A stretch of 48,895 nucleotides of DNA, from assembly GCA_009778595.1 (NCBI GenBank), contig WRJI01000010.1, positions 1 to 48,895 on the forward strand. The letters are read 5' to 3'. Below the pieces are notes generated by a model that saw only the letters and a list, made by a program, of their open reading frames with translations, had not been told where the DNA came from and ran no database searches. Every line of letters begins with the position of its first letter. The stretch's first letter is position 1. Source of the stretch: Peptococcaceae bacterium. Lineage in GTDB: Bacteria > Bacillota > Desulfitobacteriia > Desulfitobacteriales > Syntrophobotulaceae. The position numbers were made by a program, and so were the translations under genes. This document shows, piece by piece, positions 44,953-48,895 of the stretch.

Positions 44953-47048
44953 GAAAGCTTATGACGTAACCTTTGAAGCGTTTGCTCCGTCTGTTTTCGT
45001 GTGGACAACCCTTTTGGATTAAATCGGTTATTCCAATTGACGGTCATAACCTCAAGATGTTCGATGAGAGCGACATCATCAATAAATAAAGAATCTATTT
45101 CTTCAAAATCTTTTAAAAGGGTGTTTAAAGGGGCGGTTTCTTGTGTTGAGAACGTTCCAGCCAGCATTCCGGCCATTTCTTCGCGGGATATAGCCGCGTG
45201 AGGCTTAAAGAGGTCGCCCGGAAACTTATCAAGCAGGCCCAATTTCCCGGCACGTTTAACGGCATCATAATAAGGTGCGTCTTCTGAGACGTCTGTGTAA
45301 GGAGCAACATCGCGGGATGAATACTCGGCATCTTCCGTTTTCTCTCCGGGGTTCTCCAACACGCCCAAAAGCATCCGGACGAACAGTTCTCTGGTAACAA
45401 ATTTTCGATGGGTCAAGAAGAAATAACCGGACACGCCGACAAGGATAGGGAGAAGAGCTCCAAAAGCGGTGAGCCAGAGGCTAAGGGAGGGAGGCGTTTC
45501 CTCGAAAACCCAATCTCCGGTGTTGTTTCTGCCCCACAAACCGGACAGGGTACCGTCAGGCTCAATAACTTCGAAAGAGCCATCCGCTAAAGGGACAAGC
45601 TGGGAAAGGTCCGGATCACCGAAATAGATCCACCCGTCGTCGCCTCGCACCCATTGTCCCAGGACAGTTCCGTTGGGCGCGATGACTGTTAAGACGCTAT
45701 CGGATTGTTCATATGAATAACCCGGAGGATAATCAACCGGAGGATCGGAAACAGGCGAATCCTTGCCAAAAACGAAAGAACGATCGTCTTCTAAGGAAGT
45801 CTCCTCTTCGAAAGGATTGTTTTCAGAGGGTTCCTCTTCAGAGGAAGAGACACTATTCTCGTCAATCGACGGATCTAAGTAATAAGCACGATAATGAGCT
45901 TCCAATTGACCCGCGGAAAAATCGGTGTATCCAATATCAGGTCTGAGTTCGTGAAAGCTCAACGGCGTACTGCCGCTGGACATCCAGCTTTTGAACGGAA
46001 CCGGGAGAGGGATATTGCCTTGAGCGTGCCACTGAGCATAGGCGGCAAAGACGGCGTCCCAATCAATTTTTTGATTTTCATATAGTTTTTGCCAATGTAT
46101 CGAAGTGCTTCGAACCACATTGCCGGGATCCAGATAATAACCAATGAAGCCGACGTCCACAAATCGGGTATATCCGGGATCCATATAATAGGCTCCGTAG
46201 TGGGATTCCAGCTGTCCTGCGGCAAAGTCTGCATAGCCGATAGCCGGTCTGACATCATGAAAACTCAAAGAAAAGGCGCCGCTGGAAATCCAGCCTTTTG
46301 TGGGACTGGGAAGAGGTAATCCTCCTCGCGAAACCCAGTCGGCATAGGCGGCTTCAACCGCGCCCCAATTAATCATCTCACCTTCCCGGAGTTCTTGCCA
46401 ATAGAACGATGAACTCAAAACAAGGTCGTCGTGCAGATAATAGCCAATAAACCCCACGCCGATGTTGACGGCTGCAGGGGGCTTTTCATCTAAAGAGTTA
46501 TCCTCCGGCGACCCCTCGTTGCCTGGGAGGCCCGGGTTATCAGGGTTGTCAGGATGACCCGGATTGTTCGGGTTGCCTGTGTTGCCCTGGTCATTTTGGT
46601 TGCCCTGGTCGTCCTGGTTGCCCTGGTTGCCCTGATTGTCCTGGTTGCCCTGGTTGTTTTGATTTCCCGGACTTTTAGGGTTGCCCCGGTTACCTTGGTT
46701 GTCCTGGTTACCTTGGTTGTCCTGGTTGCCTTGGTTGCCCTGGTCGCCTTGGTCGCCTTGATCGTCTTGACGGCCCTGGCTGTTTTGATCCTCCGGGCCA
46801 ATAACCGGTAATAAAACGAACCGTTCAGGAATGGGTAGAGCCAGTACGGTATCTTGTCTTGTCACGACCATATTTGTATCTGGTTCCGATATAGGGACCG
46901 ATACAAGGGTCGGCGCAAGAGCCGATATAAAGGCCGGCAGAAAAGCCGACAGAAAAGCCGGTAAAAGGGTCAAGACAAGTGCTCTCCCTATCCATGGTGT
47001 TCGTAGAGGCATCACGATTTTTATTATTAATGAAAAGAAATTCTTCAT
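44949..47048 (-). CDS. Large membrane protein: collagen-like linker, duplicated novel domain, SLH-like end
   Basis: 699 residues, ATG after GAGGGCTTC. In order: N-terminal signal/anchor (APTLVSVP near its end); residues about 85-185 a Gly-X-Y-like run rich in Asn, Gln and Asp (GNQDNQGNQ); residues about 197-395 two copies of a domain of about 95 residues (VGFIGYYL, then WQ.L...I.W.AV.AAYA.W, PLP.P.K.W.SSG, LSFH..RP.IGY.DF.AGQLE.HY.AYY.DP); an acidic stretch; a beta-like region; a second membrane helix near 545-565 (TAFGALLPILVGVSGYFFL) followed by positive HRK; then an SLH-like tail (FVTRELFVRMLL, YDAVKRAGKLGLL, FKPHAAISREEMAGML). With an uncleaved anchor, the tail would be cytoplasmic, which is unusual for SLH. 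No known family is recognised for the duplicated domain. Confidence 0.7.
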   Translation of the reverse strand: MKNFFSLIIKIVMPLRTPWIGRALVLTLLPAFLSAFLPAFISALAPTLVSVPISEPDTNMVVTRQDTVLALPIPERFVLLPVIGPEDQNSQGRQDDQGDQGDQGNQGNQDNQGNQDNQGNRGNPKSPGNQNNQGNQDNQGNQGNQDDQGNQNDQGNTGNPNNPGHPDNPDNPGLPGNEGSPEDNSLDEKPPAAVNIGVGFIGYYLHDDLVLSSSFYWQELREGEMINWGAVEAAYADWVSRGGLPLPSPTKGWISSGAFSLSFHDVRPAIGYADFAAGQLESHYGAYYMDPGYTRFVDVGFIGYYLDPGNVVRSTSIHWQKLYENQKIDWDAVFAAYAQWHAQGNIPLPVPFKSWMSSGSTPLSFHELRPDIGYTDFSAGQLEAHYRAYYLDPSIDENSVSSSEEEPSENNPFEEETSLEDDRSFVFGKDSPVSDPPVDYPPGYSYEQSDSVLTVIAPNGTVLGQWVRGDDGWIYFGDPDLSQLVPLADGSFEVIEPDGTLSGLWGRNNTGDWVFEETPPSLSLWLTAFGALLPILVGVSGYFFLTHRKFVTRELFVRMLLGVLENPGEKTEDAEYSSRDVAPYTDVSEDAPYYDAVKRAGKLGLLDKFPGDLFKPHAAISREEMAGMLAGTFSTQETAPLNTLLKDFEEIDSLFIDDVALIEHLEVMTVNWNNRFNPKGLSTRKQTEQTLQRLRHKLS
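46512..46800 (-). repeat. 9-bp-type GNQ/DNQ coding repeat
   Basis: Tandem Gly-Asn-Gln, Asp-Asn-Gln and Gly-Asp-Gln triplets from GGNAACCAG-like 9-bp units, with a few Pro-containing triplets at the left end. Antisense frames are open across it, which has no significance. Confidence 0.85.
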
Positions 47049-47158
47049 GTTTTGAAGCCCTCATCGGAACGGCTTTTTTTTATTGTTTCCAATTGACGTT
47101 ATAATATGTCTGGCGAAAGGCTCAAGACGTTGACCCGGTGAAGCGCAGCTTGTCGAAA
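47049..47158. other. Gap between the SLH-like and condensation-like genes
   Basis: About 110 bp between divergent genes. TATTAT on the minus strand near 47099 could be a -10 of the left gene but no good -35 pairs with it. There is no other recognisable element. Confidence 0.35.
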
Positions 47159-47189
47159 TTGAGTGCTTTTTAGCAGGACATGTTATAAT
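47159..47189 (+). promoter_or_regulatory. Possible promoter of the condensation-like gene
   Basis: TTGAGT (47159-47164), 19-bp spacer, TATAAT (47184-47189). The -10 is perfect but the spacing is long. Confidence 0.45.
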
Positions 47190-47225
47190 ATAGGGGATAA
47201 ACTTTTATTGGGAGTGCTGGATCTG

Positions 47226-48482
47226 ATGAAACACAAAGTCGAACCCTTTGATCTTTGGCAACACCTATGTAGCGCTGATTATATGCCGATGATACGTGGC
47301 AGGATTGATTTTGCAAGCCGGTTGGAAAAAAACGCGCTTACAGAGGCGGTTACTTTGACGATCAAGGCCGTTCCCATTCTTGGCTGTGTGTTTGATGATT
47401 CCTCCGGACGGCCCCGCTGGGTGGACAAAGGGTTTTCGGGCAAAGACATCCTCCGGGAGGTCCAAGGGCCATATAGTGACGACCAAATTCTGGAGCTTCT
47501 CTCCTCCGATATTGATCCGGCAAAAGACCCTCAACTGAGAATCTTCCTTGTCAGACAACCGGACAAAGATGTCCTTTGCTTACTGGCAACCCATATGGCC
47601 TGTGACGGCGTCGCGGTTAAACAATATCTTTATTCCCTCAGTGCGGCGTATACGGCTATCACAAGGAACACGCCTGTTCCGGAACTCCCCTCATATTCCC
47701 GGGGGGTTCAACCTGTTTTGGCAGGACTGACAAGACAAGACCGATGGCGCATTCTTCGAACCAAAGAGGAAACGAGGACACCATTGAAGGAACAAATAGG
47801 TGTCGGGTTTGATGCCGGCAGCAGGGATCGCCATATCGTATCTCGCAAGATCCTTGAAAAAGATATGACAAGGATTCGAAGTTTTGCGAAAGCAAACAAA
47901 GCATCTTCAAACGACGTCCTCATGAGCCTGTTTGCCAGAGCTTTTTGCCATAAAACAGAAACAGACAGAATCCTGCTGTCAACCACGATGGACTTGCGAA
48001 AATATATTCCGGAAGGAGAGCAGGCCGGAATAAGCAATTACGCAGGCTTCTGCAGGTGTGATATTTCTGTGGGGGAAGAGGATCCCTTCGTGAAAACACT
48101 GGAACAGGTTTCCGGGCAAATGAACCGGAACAAAGAAAGGGACACCATATTGAAATCTGTCCTGTTTTGGGGTTGGGCGGCCCGGCGGTGGCCGTTCCGG
48201 CTGTTAAAGTTTTATTATAAGAGGGCCAGCCAAAACCCTTTGATAACGTTCTCGAACTCAGGAAGCCTTGATCACACCCTGCTCCGTTTCAATAACACAG
48301 CGATCGAAGATGCGTTTCTATCAACCTCTGTCAAACCAGGGCCTTATTTTCTATTTTCTGTGTCAAGCTACAACGGCAGCTGCACGATCAACAGCAATTT
48401 TTTCGGATCTGACGATGACAAAAAATGGGTGGAAGAGATTCTGGAGTCTATTTGTGTTGAGATTGAGAAGCTGCCCTCTTGA
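47226..48482 (+). CDS. Condensation/alcohol-acyltransferase-like protein
   Basis: About 418 residues. The ATG at 47226 begins MKHKVEPFDLW; GGGAG lies 12 bases upstream and an in-frame GTG (47214) is an alternative. Key motif ATHMACDGVAV fits the HHxxxDG active-site box of the condensation/BAHD-like/wax-synthase superfamily, with only the second His kept. A second core motif is probably NDVLMSLFARAF, as in the DFG/NDxL region of this fold. Sequence after that (STTMDLRKYIPEGEQAGISN) is also typical. It probably transfers an acyl group; the substrate is unknown. It is not in a biosynthetic cluster here. Confidence 0.7.
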   Translation: MKHKVEPFDLWQHLCSADYMPMIRGRIDFASRLEKNALTEAVTLTIKAVPILGCVFDDSSGRPRWVDKGFSGKDILREVQGPYSDDQILELLSSDIDPAKDPQLRIFLVRQPDKDVLCLLATHMACDGVAVKQYLYSLSAAYTAITRNTPVPELPSYSRGVQPVLAGLTRQDRWRILRTKEETRTPLKEQIGVGFDAGSRDRHIVSRKILEKDMTRIRSFAKANKASSNDVLMSLFARAFCHKTETDRILLSTTMDLRKYIPEGEQAGISNYAGFCRCDISVGEEDPFVKTLEQVSGQMNRNKERDTILKSVLFWGWAARRWPFRLLKFYYKRASQNPLITFSNSGSLDHTLLRFNNTAIEDAFLSTSVKPGPYFLFSVSSYNGSCTINSNFFGSDDDKKWVEEILESICVEIEKLPS

Positions 48483-48737
48483 ATTCTTTGGCACTCTTTG
48501 TGTGCCTCCGAATTGAGTTTATTGGGGGGCGTGGTTGCGGGGCAACTCACAGTGAGGCCGGGAGGAAGTGTGGGACGGGATGTGAGAGGGTCGGAGGAAG
48601 GATGAAGCGGGAGGGGTGGGAAAGTGGGAATTGGAAGAAAAAATGTTGGGTGAAATAATCAAAATAGGGAGAATAGATCATACATATAGCTCTAACGAGA
48701 AACATATATAATATTGCGAATTTTGGCAGAAAACGGC
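48483..48737. other. Gap with purine-rich stretch
   Basis: About 48525-48650 is strongly G/A-biased on the plus strand, with several GGG/GGGG runs. No gene is supported: the long minus-strand frame over it has no ribosome site or recognised domain. Confidence 0.5.
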
Positions 48738-48777
48738 TTGACACGCGCAATTTCACTAATATAATTTATGTTAGTGA
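48738..48777 (+). promoter_or_regulatory. Promoter with dyad operator
   Basis: TTGACA (48738-48743), 16-bp spacer, TATAAT (48760-48765). The -10 sits inside a 25-bp dyad, TCACTAA, 11 bp, TTAGTGA (48753-48777), the typical geometry of a repressor covering the -10. It drives the gene starting at 48880, with a leader of about 105 nt. Confidence 0.8.
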
Positions 48778-48879
48778 TCAAGATATGTAAAGACTTTGTG
48801 AAAAAACTCACTATGCCGTCACCACTATCATCCGGGACAAGGCGTGCCACCGGTAAATCAAACCTTGGAGGGGAAGAAG

Positions 48880-48895
48880 ATGCAAGAAACTCAAA
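48880..48895 (+). CDS. Start of a gene cut by the window edge
   Basis: ATG with MQETQ, preceded by TTGGAGGGGAAGAAG, a good ribosome site. The product cannot be told. Confidence 0.5.

Noticed and set aside
48547-48756. Minus-strand gene over the purine-rich stretch
   Set aside because: Low-complexity product with no ribosome site; covers the promoter and operator of the next gene.

Overview
The window is the replication-origin region of a spore-forming Bacillota, most likely a member of the Clostridia. The evidence is the gene set dnaA-dnaN-recF-remB-gyrB-gyrA on one side and rpmH-rnpA-yidD-yidC-jag-mnmE-mnmG-parA-parB on the other. Further support comes from a YyaC-type sporulation protein, a RemB (DUF370) protein, FeoAB, a clostridial-type 3-hydroxybutyryl-CoA dehydrogenase and AGGAGG-type ribosome binding sites with many GTG/TTG starts. 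The species cannot be named from sequence alone.

Layout. 1-1305 holds broken genes: a frameshifted S23-type four-helix protein, the 3' end of a group II intron with its reverse transcriptase remnant, and a truncated GNAT gene. 1452-8114 has a P-type Ca2+-like ATPase, a pRiA4b ORF3-like protein, a WG-repeat lipoprotein, a zinc-ribbon membrane protein with about two dozen PSYGQQ repeats, a small Cys-rich protein and an AIR-synthase-like protein. 8176-16920 is the leftward dnaA-dnaN-recF-remB-gyrB-gyrA block. The probable oriC lies just upstream of dnaA (16921-17137). A ferric-reductase-like flavoprotein gene separates dnaA from rpmH. 18687-27678 is the rightward ribosome/membrane-insertion/tRNA-modification/partition block; rsmG is missing from its usual place after mnmG. 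Three parS palindromes lie downstream of parB (27.9, 28.0 and 30.0 kb). 28.2-30.4 kb is a second region of gene fragments and repeats. 30.4-48.9 kb has yyaC, ychF, cvpA, tRNA-Ser(GGA), a membrane-protein gene with an in-frame stop, DUF1905, a lipid kinase, feoB-feoA, a cupin, tRNA-Pro(CGG), a collagen-like protein, hbd, an ABC half-transporter, a secreted transglutaminase-like protein, a large collagen-like/SLH-like membrane protein and a condensation-domain-like protein. Genes mostly point away from the dnaA region on both sides, as expected for an origin.

Two genome-level habits stand out. First, a family of modular repeats of about 100 bp occurs 13 times, all to the right of 22.8 kb. Each module carries a mini-hairpin at one or both ends, a heptamer tract in the middle and a terminal TTAG; modules can be fused head to tail sharing TTAG. 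Second, short tandem repeats (12, 15, 18 and 21 nt) have expanded in frame inside many otherwise conserved proteins (MnmE, YidC, AIR-synthase-like, the P-type ATPase, the flavoprotein, the cupin), while the intergenic satellites have periods not divisible by three (7, 11 and 19 bp). The zinc-ribbon protein with a FUS-like SYGQQ tail is the most extreme coding example.
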